Source: Membranipora membranacea (Eukaryota > Bryozoa > Gymnolaemata > Cheilostomatida > Membraniporidae). Taken from it: a DNA stretch of 60,000 bases. Where the stretch lies: the NCBI GenBank assembly GCA_914767715.1, contig OU612068.1, positions 24,678,001 to 24,738,000 on the forward strand, given 5' to 3'. The position numbers were made by a program, and so were the translations under genes. Of this stretch, positions 39,302-51,800 are shown one piece after another (the stretch's first letter is position 1; every line of letters starts with the position of its first letter). The notes beneath the pieces are model-generated. The model was given only the letters and a program-made list of their open reading frames with translations. It was not told the origin of the DNA and ran no database searches.

Positions 39302-42300
39302 ATGAGCGTTCCAGATCCTAGTTATCAAGATGGTATCTTGGGCCACGGTTGATTTCAGCATTACTTTACTGATTGTACCTAGCAGTATTATGTCAACCCA
39401 CATATTACCTGGTTTAGTGGACAACTTTCTTATTTGGGTGCTGACTGCTGTGGATAATCAAATCTATCAGGGGTTGTCCTACCAAAAACACTGGTTATTG
39501 ATAAACTAGGGCTAGCTTGTAAAGAACTCAGCATATGACCTTGACAGTTTAACAGCAAGACAAATATCTTCACTTCCCAATTTTAAAGATTTGATCTCAT
39601 TGGACAATATTCATATCAAAGTCCAATCAGACACATTGGTCAAACTTAAATTCTGCTACACTTGTGAAATTTAACAGGAAACTTAACACATTTCGATATA
39701 CACACACCAATGCTCGGTACAGAATGGATGATCTGAGGTGTGGAGACTGCCATGAAGGTGATGATGAAAGAAGGGTCTTTCATGAGCTTTCCCAGTTTAT
39801 TCATCACAAATCAATTCGTATGTATTATATCAGAAATAAGCATCATCAAGATGGTGTGGCTGTGACCATTCTTGACTTACTTCTTACTTAGCAGGAGTGA
39901 CTAACTTAGTCTGGTAGTAATACACAGTAACGATATTGAGGGATCTGTTGTGTTACTTAATCTTTGCCGCTCTCAATGCTCTAATCGATTATGTACTTAG
40001 TCACATCCAGTCGTTGGACCACAGAAGACAAGTTACAGTGTGCCTACTTCCATGGAAATCTTGTTCGTTGGTCAGCAGCCAGCTATGCCGTATTGGACTC
40101 TCAGAGCATGAGTTTTTAGTCAACAAGAGCACAAAATAATAATGGTGTAGATAGTAGCTATTAATTAAGGCAAAGCAAGGAGTGCTCCTGACTTATGGTG
40201 CAATAAGGAGTGGTACATCCTAAAAACAAACCAACAACACGCACAGATGCTCATCAGAACTGTGTCGAGTCTTTCCATTTAAATATGATATCATGTTTAT
40301 TCTAGGCAAGCTAGTCAATAATTCTTGCGAGCTTTTAGAGTTCATGGTTTTTATGTGTTTATTGATTTCGTTCTCACCTTGTATTGGTCCTCTTGTATTT
40401 TTCTTGCTTTAGATGCAAAACAAAAAGTGCGGAATGGTACTGAGCAACGAGAGTATTATGAATGTCTGCTGTGTCCACAGGCATTTTCTAGAAGGGCGGC
40501 ACTCTTCCATCATTACAAAGTTTACCATAAACTGATTCTGAATGACAGTACCAAATCATGTGATATAATGCAGCATGCAACGAAACCAAGAAGGAAATCA
40601 AAAGCAGATCTAAAATCAAAGCAAATCGTGAAAAAAGGTAAATCGTTGACTGTTAATTGGATAATGTCTGAATTGCAGATTTTGAATAGCACATAGTTAT
40701 GGAGGCATTTACAGCCATGTGGTGGTATAAATTTTGACTGGCCGTTTATTTTTTGTAAGGATAGGCGAAAAGGATTGGAGTGCTTGCTTATATCTTGCAA
40801 ATTTTTGTTTTTTGTCACAGGTCATTTTTATGCAAAACAATTATATATTCATATAGATGTCTCACCTCAGCAAAGTTCTGTTTGTGTAAGTGCTACTACA
40901 GAGTATGATGACCATGATGTGTTGAGTAGTAAGGATCTGCTGACTGATGATTTCTACTTTTGTCTGTCTTCAGATTACTGCAAGGGTGCCAGGTCAGTAG
41001 GCAAGTTGTCATCACTTTGAAAGTTTGCTGATATATTTTGTTTACAATTAAATATTTTCCTGCGATAAGCGTACTTACTATTGCCATATACCTACTTGCT
41101 GTATTATTGTTCAAAGTAGCCTCCCAAATATTGTTGGTCTGATCGCCTTGTGCCACAGTATTTCACGAGTCCATAATATCTCAACAGCTGATTTTAGTCT
41201 TAGTATGGATGAACAAGTTTTGTTTTCGATTTGCAATGATATTGATGATTGTATTTTGATCTATAGCATAAACTACTTAAGGACGTACCTAGCTTGCCTG
41301 TACTGTCAGTTCAGAAGTAGTGTAATACTAGAACTGGTCAACCATATGCAGATAAACCACCTCGACAGGAGTGAGTCTATAGAATATCAGCACGAATCTG
41401 ATGATATTCAAAATATAGTAAGGTAAGCCTAAGCTAAACCGTAAACTGTAAACGCCTAACACCTCTCAGAGCTGCTTCCAGTATGGGTGCCTCAGAACAT
41501 AGATGATGGGATAGAAGTCATGTTGGGTTGAGTCGGTTTACAAAAGCCAAAGCAAGTCTCATTCAACATTACTTACTTCCTAACCCAATATATCTTGGCA
41601 TGGATACCATAGAAGGAGTAAGAAGTAATTCAAAAGTGGTAGATTTCAATTTACAGCAATACTGCATCGCATCGTGGTGCTTCGAGGGTGCAAAGCACCA
41701 AAGCTATCCACCTGGGGGTTTGGGGGCGATGTTAGCCTGCAATGGAGTCCGGGTCTGAATTTTAATACAGCAGGTAGATTTGTTAACATCATTGAATAGC
41801 ACAATTTCTTTTAATTTTGTGTGCAAAGACCTTACCAGTAACTCATCAACAAGTGCTTGAATAGTTACAAAAAAGTGCGATAAGACTGATTTATCTCGAA
41901 TCTGGAGGAAATGGTGAGAATTACAAAAAATGGGAAGCGGGCAGATGTGGGTGGGGAAATCTGGAGGGTCCCACCTAAATAGGGAGACTAGGTAAGTATG
42001 GTTGCGTGCTTCTAATCAGCGACATCATATCCATGCATGTGATGTTCTGTATATTTCAGGATGTCTGATTACATACAACAAACATCTACAGAAGCTCTCA
42101 ATGATGAGAATGAAGTGAAAACTTTTAAGAAGAAAAATAAGACGGTGCAATCATTGCACAAGAACAAATGTCATGTTTGTTTAAAATACTTTACAAAGTG
42201 AGTATGTTTCATGCGCAACTCAATGATTGAAAAAAAGTTCTGACTCCTAACATTCAGTGCCTTTTCAAAGAACGTTTTGTTCTTCTTCACAAACTGTCAG

Positions 42301-44978
42301 AGCTGTTCATGGAGATGTGAAAATAGTGGTTATTATAATTTTATTGTGTGGAAATTGCTCATGTACAGGAACCTTCTCAGCAATGTATAATTATTTTATT
42401 GTAGTGCCAACTATTTGAAAAAACATCTAGAAAGTCAACATGAGAAACCGAAGACATATAAATGTGACTTATGTGATTACACAGCTTCTGCTCGATATAA
42501 ACTTACGGCCCACATGTGAGTACATGCATTATTAGAGTCTGTGGTGACTGAGGGGCATGAGTTGAATATTGGTGATCATCTGGTTATTTACAGATTCTTG
42601 CAGCACCATGAAAAGCAAGCTTGTTGACCAATCGCGCCGTCCCTTGCTATCCCAAATAAAGAATGGGTTGCTGAGGCTAAGTAGCAAGCACGCTATTCAC
42701 TACTCGTAGACGCGCACTCGAATCCCATAAGCTCAGTCAATTCAACCAGACCAGATTCATCACATCATCAGCCCGACAGTATTTGAAATATAAAAGGTTT
42801 ACTTCTTCCATTTTTGTAAAGAAAATGATTTGCTTATAACTTAAACAGTACACGACCCTGGTGCATTTAAGTTGGTGAACAAGAATGATTGATGTACTGG
42901 CTGTGTGCATTATGAGTTTAGAGAGACTTTTGCTATGCGAGATGTTAATTTTGGCATCAAAATGTAATTTCAATGCGTTTTTCAGGAAGAAGCACATGTC
43001 TAAAGAATTTAATTGTGACAAGTGTGATTTTGTGTCAGACAGCAAAGCAGCTATCAGGATGCACAGGCAGATACACAACAGTGGCAGCTTTATTTGTGAG
43101 ATTTGCGGGAAGGCATTTACTTCGAGGGATTCCATACAAAAACATAAAAACGTAAGATAGCAAATATATCTGAAATGAATACCTCGTGTCCAGATTTGGG
43201 AGTTATTCCCATTTTGTGTGCCCTCTTTTTTTAGATTGGATAAACAATTCAGCAGTCTTGTTAAACCTGACAATACAAGGGAAATTGGTCCATTCAGCTA
43301 AATCTCAATCCATTCTAATGTCACTCAATTCTGAGTTTGCTTGATTTGTTCCCAGAGGTGTTCTCTTTTGTGGTGTTCCGCATGGTTATGCTTTGGCCTC
43401 GTCTTGCCTTCATGATTTGATAGCAATGCATTTGTTCCAAACAGGTCCATGATAAGGCGCGACCCTATGCATGTACATTTGCTGGTTGCACTTTGAGGTT
43501 TCATACGGAGCGAATGTGTAAAGGACATCTCAAAACACATTATATTAAAACAACTAACTTCACATGTGATCAGTGTGGGTAAGTGGATATACTACATAAA
43601 GGGTGTATGTACCATATGTGATTAGTTAATTCAGAAAAGTTTAATTTTAAGAAGGCTTACTGTTAATAATGATCTAGTGATAGTATAGTTGGTATTTGCC
43701 TGCTTGGATTTGGGATTTACAGATGATCTTTTCTCTTACAGAAGTGAGATTTAATTAGATGAATTGTTAAAATAGTTTGATCATAGTGATTGTATGAAAG
43801 AACCAACCTCTGTTTTAGTAAAACTACCATTCGAAACACTGGCTGAATCAGAGAATATATTTCTTAATAACTTTCCTGTCCAGTATCTTCAAATCCATGT
43901 TAACCATGTCCTGGTGGGACCGTCACTTTTACTTTAGATTGACATGATTTTCTTTTAAAGGTATTCCTTCAGACACAGACATCATCTGAAGAGGCATTTA
44001 GAAGGTACACACAAAGTACCGTATATCAGAAAGTGTAATCAGATGGAGAAAATAGAGACATGTGAGGTACCGGTATCTGAGATCGATGAGAAGGTGAAAC
44101 AAAACTCTCTCGTTACTGATAGGTATGTTCATATTCAATTAACTGAGTCCTGGTTGTATCCCTCTTTCACTGTTGCAACTTGATTCGGGCTCTATGTACA
44201 TGGAACAACGTTAGGTCTAGAAAGTGGTGGTGAACCAAAGAGGATCCTTGGAAATTCTTGACCCAGGGCATGTTCTTTGACCTGTCAACTAGGTTTTTGC
44301 AAAATAAATGTTGAGGCACTGGAAATCTCTCAATCTATTAGTATGGAATAAAATCTTTTTTTTGAAAAGTGATTCAACTGCCCATTACCAGCTTAGGATA
44401 TTGTGACTTAATCCTTAAATTGTAATATTTCCCTACGGTAAACTAGGGACCAGTCCAATGCAACGTGCCAATTTCAACTTATAACACATAGCAATGCTTA
44501 TTTTGACAGTGATGTTGCTGCTTACAACTTGAAGGGCATCATCCTCTCTGGTGAAGCCTTTGATTTACCCATAGATCAGCCGATCGATGAAGTCTCTACA
44601 GAATCTGCCAGTCATCCTCTGATGCTCCTTAATCAATCTACATCAGTCAAAACAACGGACCTCGAACAGGCAGAGATTATATATGAGAACTCAAGCAACT
44701 CCCAATCAGACACCATGTTTATAGAACAAACTGACGACTCAGGTCAGATCGGTAACCCCACAACAGTCATACAGGTCATAAGCAACAAAAGTGTATTTGT
44801 TGAGGACATTAATCAAGCAGACCTAGAACAACAAGTCTTATTAGAACAGACTGACACTGACATGATAGGGCAGGTTGATATGGACCATCAGGTTTCAGTG
44901 GTGGAGTATATTGTTCAAGCTGAAGGGGTGACATTTACCGCTACTGCTAATGATGATGGCGACTCTTTGTTCCCGTGA
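39302..44978 (+). CDS. C2H2 zinc-finger protein, HINFP-like
   Basis: Exons: 39302-39332 (tentative, MSVPDPSYQD), 40413-40637, 40821-40992, 41159-41422, 42060-42197, 42405-42515, 42986-43151, 43445-43578, 43961-44122 and 44510-44978, 623 residues in frame. Eight C2H2 fingers can be read: YECLLCPQAF to HHYKVYH, LACLYCQF to HMQINH, KCHVCLKYF to HLESQH, YKCDLCDYT to HMKKH, FNCDKCDF to HRQIH, FICEICGKAF to HKNVH, YACTFAGCTLRF to HLKTH, FTCDQCGYSF to HLEGTH. Exon boundaries cut through several fingers. The acidic tail contains NLKGIILSGE and TTVIQVISN, which in order resemble LQGIIL and SSVIHVVN in the human histone H4 transcription factor HINFP. The HINFP assignment is therefore plausible but not secure. 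The role as a nuclear DNA-binding regulator follows from the fingers. The first exon rests only on phase, a good ATG context and a usable donor (GTATCT). AATAAA signals lie at 45111-45120. Confidence 0.72.
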
Positions 44979-45881
44979 ACCCGTCAAACACATCTTGGCA
45001 CTTTGCATGCGGTTATCTTGAATATCAGACTGTGGTCCAGTAACATAACTATTTATTGTGCAAGTAATTATTATAATAATGAACAATGAGAATAATAATG
45101 TCAAAGGGTAAATAAATAAAAGTACCTTTATCCTGGAAGAAAGAAGTACCCAAAACTATATGGATCAAAATACCAAAATATAAGAAGAAATGAGAAATCA
45201 GTGAAGTTGAATCTTCAGGATGATAATATTGTGGACAACAGTCAATCGCGTGATCCAAACTAGGTTGGCTTGTCTAAAATTATATATGAATCTTTGCAGT
45301 CAGCAGTATTGAAAATGCATGGATACACAGACAAATAAAAAAAAAGCCTTCCCAAATAATAAGTGTACAAAAGCACAATTGAACACACATACAGAGCATT
45401 CTGAATCACAGAAACATAGACAGTACTGGTTAATGCAGTTCTGACAATGATAAACAAAATAAGAAAAAGAGATAAAAAAATAAAAAGTCATCAGGAACTT
45501 TTCCTTGCGCCTGTTGAACAAAGCCTGCTAGCAGATTTGACTCTTTATAAAGAAATATTAGCATTTGAATGGAGGGTTATACATCATAGCAAAATGTGCA
45601 TTTTAGTGCCGTGTAAGATCAACAAAATTCATCGCAGTGCATTATAAAAAATAGAATACATCTGGGCCATACCAGCATGGCAGAATAATAAAATAAGAGT
45701 CAGCAATATTATTGATCTATGTGTCAAAAATGCCACAATAAGACTCTTTGTGCGCTAAATTTGTCTTTGAACTGTGTTTTGCGCATGGATTATCAGTCAA
45801 ATGTGATGGACGAGCAGAAAACACAAATTTGGCTCTTTGAGCTAATGACCGAACACACAATCTAACACTTAGTCTCGTCAC
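44979..45881. other. Intergenic space between convergent genes
   Basis: Lies between the stop codons of the zinc-finger gene (plus) and the myosin gene (minus). It holds two overlapping plus-strand AATAAA motifs at 45111-45120; the first minus-strand AATAAA past the myosin stop that I find is near 45049-45054. If both are used, the two 3' UTRs overlap by about 100 bp. No gene seen. Confidence 0.45.
45111..45120 (+). terminator. Poly(A) signal for the zinc-finger gene
   Basis: AATAAATAAA, two overlapping hexamers, 133 bp past the stop codon. Confidence 0.5.
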
Positions 45882-48800
45882 TCAGGCAGCAGATATGACA
45901 ACTAGATTTCCATTCTTTCCTTTAATGGTCTTTGCCACCGGTCCTGTTGAGAATTCAATCATGCCTTCCTTTCCTGCTTTGAGTGCATGCTTTATTCTGC
46001 AACACAAAGTATTAACATAAAGTTACTTATCAATATATCTGACAGTAGCTATGGTGAAAATGCATTAGTGGTCATAACCCCCTGACCAGTCAATGAGGGA
46101 GCAATTCCTAATGCCGGCATAAAGGACAAAACTTTTTCTGTTATGTAATCATCTCACAGCCAGCATTCCAAAATGCTTTTTCTTATTGCATCAGTGAAGA
46201 GGAGACCAATCCTTGCTTTCCAAATAGGGGGGGGGGGGGGGGGTTAAAAACCAAGGTTGGTTTAAACTTCACTATGGCATATATGTAATCTCAAAAATGT
46301 TCAAGGATAAGAACTCAAAAGTAAAACCTTTTTCAAAACTGATGACCTTACGTTTTCTCATTGATGGTTTCAATCAATGCTTCGTTGCCGGTTTGGATGG
46401 CGAGTTTCGTGCAAACTTCATAGATATTCGTGAATTGGAGTATCATATCACCTTTGACGCCAGTGCTAGATGTGTCAAGGTGTATGACCATCAGATCATC
46501 GGCATAGGGACTGACTGATATGCCTGTAAAAAGAATAAAACATGTTACAATCAATGCAATCAACCACATAGAGTGTACAAATGAAGTGTGAGACAAAACA
46601 TCAGCTTTAGATCCAATGATCATATCTTATTCTTTCCGTTTATGAGTAGGTCCCCTACATAAAACTCTGTTAGGATTTCCCTGAATTGACCAACCTTTGA
46701 TGAGATCAAACATGATGATGTCCTTAATCTCTTTCTTCTCTGCCACTAGATAGATAGCGTTATCAGCTAGCATAAACAATCTGTCTCTGTGCTTGTAGCC
46801 ATTTCTGTCAAACTTCACAGCAGGACAGGCATACTGTGAAAAACATAATCATACAGTTTTGATGATTTAAATACTGATCTTGGCATTCAGCAGAAATCTA
46901 GCCAAAGAGTCGGCTAATTTTTTTCAACGTCAGTTTTGCTTCATGACCAACCAATTTGAAGTGTACCTGTAAGCATGAGTGTTACGTAGTAGTGCCTGCA
47001 GTAGCCAGCTTTTTTTATCTAAGGAAGCAGATTGGGATTATTATACTGTACATAGGGCACTGTGTTGATGGTACTAGGAAAGTCGGAGAAATGTTTCTCG
47101 TGTTACTTACCACAATCTGCTCCGGTGGATCCAGCTTCTTGAGTTTAGAGAACACTTGTGTGTGCAGCTGATTAAGCCCAGTGATACCTTGCAGGCCTGG
47201 AATCTGTGGAGCTAAATAAAAAGAATTCACAGAAATCTAACAAAATGTTTTACAGAAGGCGGTCACAACTTATAATAAGAATGGGTGATAGGTGGGTAAG
47301 AAGTGCCTTGCTGATCTATCTGTCGTGTCAGGAAGGGGGGGGGGGGTTGGGCCAAACATTTTTCAGTTGGATTCCATTTAAAATACAATTAGCATAATTC
47401 GAAGATGCCTATAAGGACTTTTTTTTACAATTTTTTGTCAAACCCTCAATCTCTAGATGTGTAAATGGTAGAAAACTTTGTTTAAAGCAGTTAATGAACA
47501 GGGATTTAATGACATCACTCACCAGGAATGTAAGAGACGAATTGGTCTTTGACTCTAGCGCTGTAGTTAGTCCTTTTTCCTTTGAACATTCTCTCACACA
47601 CAACCTTAAGCTCCATCTGTGCCTTCCTCTCTGGGGTGATAATATTACAATACTTTCTGACCATGTTGGACATGTGCATCTCCTTCATATAGTCGTGTGC
47701 CTGTAAGTGAAATATTGAAATTTGAAACCAGTCCCCAACAAAAATAGTGCTGTCATAAGTCAAAATGTTCAACTATGTTTTATCTGACTTCACACTTTTG
47801 TGGCAGCTTACCCTATGGGCAGACATATATTTATTGAAACAGGCATATTCACTATGTCAATTACACCACGTTATGATATAACAAATGTATAATATTATGT
47901 TGGGAACCTTTGAATACAAAATACTATATATTGTAACATGGTTCCACAGGCTATTTTTGTCCTCAATGTAATTTTTCTATATTGATCCTCTTCTAAACGT
48001 ACGTCTTTAACGAGTCTCGGAGCATTGATCCAGCTCTTATCCAGGACGGTTACAGGAAGATTGTCCCTCAGTCTAATGAGATAGTTATATCTAGTGAAAT
48101 GTATAAATCCTTTATTCTCCTCGCATTCTGGCTCATTCCTAAGCATGAATCCTTTGATATACCTGTAAATAAACACAACAGCTATGAATTATCCCCACAT
48201 GTATACTAATGAGACAACTCCTTATATTTAATTTTGATTTGTGTCATTTTTGAATTACGGAGGATGCTTTCACCTTTAAGATCCCTATGGATAATTAAAT
48301 GCTAATTTTCCTTTTCAATTTTTGGTTGTGATGCAAAACATGGATAACCTATACCAAGTTATTTTAATAGTCAAACATAAAAATATTGGTATATGATGAT
48401 CTGATAAAAAAGATGATCTTACTTTCTGATAACATCGGCACCCCATCTACGCTTCACAAGAAGTCTTTGAGCCATCACACGCCTCCAGTGTTTGGCAATC
48501 ATGATTGTCGCCACCTTCATTCTTAGGAATTCCTTTCTCTTGCTAAAGGCCTTGAACTTTGCCTGTATAGAAGTTGCGAGCTCATGCTTACGGGCGTTGA
48601 ACATATCTTCAGTTGCAAATAGCACCTTTGGTAGTCTGATAAATATCTTTGAGCTGAAACAAAGAAGGTTAAATCATGAGCATTTCACCAGAATAGAGTT
48701 CAGGGAACCAACTTTGTAATTGTTTATGTCTCGGTCGTTTTGGCACCATGACACACACAGTGGTGTAATAATTCGTAGTACTAAAGCCTTTTGTCTTCTG

Positions 48801-51800
48801 TAGTTCAGGATCAACATGGGGATGAAATTTTGTTGGTGATAGAAGCAATGAACTTTCTCTCATTGATAGAAGTCGCGGACTCGAATCTAAATTAAATTGT
48901 CTACTCACTTTCCAAGTTTGTATTCATCTTCAGCATAGCCTAGATGATCCACTAGTACCTGTGTACCTTGCCTATCAGAGCCCCTGTAATGTGGCCATGT
49001 CTCAGGGCATAGTGACTTATATCTCTGTAAGAAATGCTTGTGTGGTCGTCTGTAAGCGAAACCAGCTCTTCTCACTCGCAGGTTCTCCATAAGACCTAGA
49101 TATTTGACCTGAAAACAAAACATAACATGCTGCTTTCTGACTAAATTATTCATTTTCATAATAGTCAACTTACAGACATAAATATGTGAGTATGGCCAGA
49201 TAATCATCTTGCCAGGCATTGAAAATTTCCAATTAATTCCAAATCCAATTCAACTTCCCACTAATATAACTTTAGATTAGGGTAAATAAGATTAAAACAA
49301 ACCCAAAGTCTAATTGTGTAATCTAAGAGTAGAAATTCAATTGATACTTTAGCTTTTGGCATGTTTAGGATACCTAACCCTTAAAAGTTTCCCAGGATCA
49401 TTTTGAAGGTTTGTCTGTTCAGTAGTGTTTAGAGAAAGGTTACGCTTTTATCAACCATTGTTCAGTAACCAGCTGTACTCATACCTGATGTTCGACCACT
49501 GATCGGCTGAAGATGGATGATCTCTTGCTGTCATTAGGCTTGATACATCGTACATAGGAAGGTTCCTTCACCATAAGTATACTCATGAGTTGGTTTAGTG
49601 ATTGTTTGAATGATGTGGCTGCACTCTCTGGACGTTTCTTATTCTCAAGCTCTTCAGCAGTGAACATATCTCTTGTTACTGAGTTGCTTGTCTTCATCAT
49701 TGCCTATAATAGTAAAGTGGGCAGTGATTGAATGCGCCTAAAGTTAGTTTTACTCTACTTTAGGTATTACTCACAGAAAAAGACATTAGAAATCGGCCAC
49801 AGTTGGCATATGGCGATATAAATTTCACTGTGATTGTAACCGATTGGTACACAATGATTCTGATGCAGTGTAAACAGGAATAATGTACCTAATATTGAGC
49901 TTGACAGCGAGGTGTGTTGATATCTAGAAATAACATGATATGATACTAATAGTGTTTTCTTCCTGGTAAAGAATCAACTCCTACCTATTACTAAGACTAG
50001 GGGAGAAAGGAGTCTAAAATGGTACCATTTAGTTACATATTCGAATTCCCATCTGAAGAGCTAAGACTCACCTTCTTCAAATCTCTGAAGAGCAAGTCGT
50101 TGTTTTTGTCAAGGAATCCTTTAGTACTGTATGTGACATCACCAGCATAGTGTTTGAGTTTGAAATCCTGCAAGCGAGATCATTAGAATAATGTGTATCT
50201 TAAATCAATAGGCAGTGGAGTCTGCATACAAACAACGAGTGGTAAGGCCTGTCAGCATGAGCATTAGTTCAGTGTCTGAACAATGAGGTATAAATGGCAT
50301 TAAAAAACAAAAAATGCTTTTGAATATACACAATTTGTTGGGTTTGCTCAGTAGAGTTACATACTGTTCTGGAGATGGACTTGCGAGTGGCAGTATCTGC
50401 AGCTGATTCGTGGGATATAAAGTGGGCGTGGCTTCCGATATTGTTGCTCATCTTAGTGAGGAAAGTATCATCTGTGGGGTCACCAGGTCGCAGACATTCT
50501 TCATCCTACAAAGGGAGCACAACTCCTATGTTACAATTGTTGTAATTTATAAACTGTTAATCTAAATGAAAGAACAGGGCCATTCATGCTTGTAGTGAAA
50601 AAGGATAGTGATCAGACGAGCAGATCCATGAGGTAAGGTCCAATACAGAGACACAACCCTCCCAATACTACATCATATGTATACGATAAAAGATCACTGG
50701 TTTGTAGCTATGCTAATCAAATCTGCCAAGATGTTTCGTAAAATCCAAAATGCAGACTTGATTTAGTTAGACCATCATTTTAGACTTGTCATGTGGCCAC
50801 TTATTTTGTGGCCATGTGGCAAGGTTGCTATCATTTCTAGCAAAATACTACTTACCATGATTGCGATTATTCCCATAGGCTTAGCCTCAATCAGGTCACA
50901 TATTACTTTGTTGTTGAAATATTCCACTGGTTCCCACTAAAATAAAGTCAAGGACAGATAATTACAGAACTATTGAGCGAGAATATAATTATATATATAT
51001 CAGTTGAGGATGACAACTCATAATGGATAGATCCAGTCATGCCATCAGTACTAAATCTGGTTTTGAAAAAAGTTTGAAATCATAATTTGTGTTGCTGGCA
51101 GTACATCAGCTATCACTCGATTTTGTAAGACGTAGAGAAGCGGATTTATTTGAATCATCTCTGGGCATCTGTCCATGATAGTTTATAGTATCCAATGCCA
51201 GATATGGATTGAAAGTAGGAGTTTAAAGGTGATTGTTCAAATAGTTCCAAAGTAATACTGCCATGTGTATACTGCAGTAGTTACCTCTATTCCCTCTCGG
51301 AGATACTCCTCTTGTTCAGATTTCAGAGTTAGCTCAATGAAGAGCTGCTGCAGTTTCTCGTTACAGTAGTTTATACATAGCTGCTCAAAACCATTACTCT
51401 CAAATATCTCAAATCCATAGATGTCCAACAAGCCAAATAGCGTCCTTCGCTCCTTTTTCTATAAAAAGAGGGGTATGTTACATACATATTAAAATGGAAG
51501 CGTAATTTAATGAAACATTTTCAATTAATTAAAATCTTTGAATCAGGAAGCGTATCCCAAATTCAATTTCCTCGAACAGAAAATAAAAGAGCTTATTAGA
51601 GCAAAGGTGATACTCTTTGAAGTGAGTAAGTGAGCGCATAAATAAGTCTTGTGCGTGCAAAAGAGAAGCACATTGAAGTAAAGCATGCAATGTTCTGAGT
51701 GAGAGAGCTCAAAAGAAAACAGGAGAGTTTTCTGACACCGATATCTGTACATATGAATATTCTAGTATCACGGCATATTACAGGCTCCGTTTGTGCCAAT

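Noticed and set aside
39664-39891. Plus-strand frame containing CGDC and several His residues
   Set aside because: Not phase-compatible as an exon of the adjacent zinc-finger gene and lacks a C2H2 spacing; treated as intron.
42600-42740. GC-richer patch with a tRNA-like GATTCGAGTGC on the minus strand
   Set aside because: No A box or cloverleaf could be formed around it.
42737-43273. 178-codon open frame on the minus strand
   Set aside because: Antisense to a zinc-finger exon (42986-43151) that is supported by C2H2 motifs and splice sites on the plus strand.
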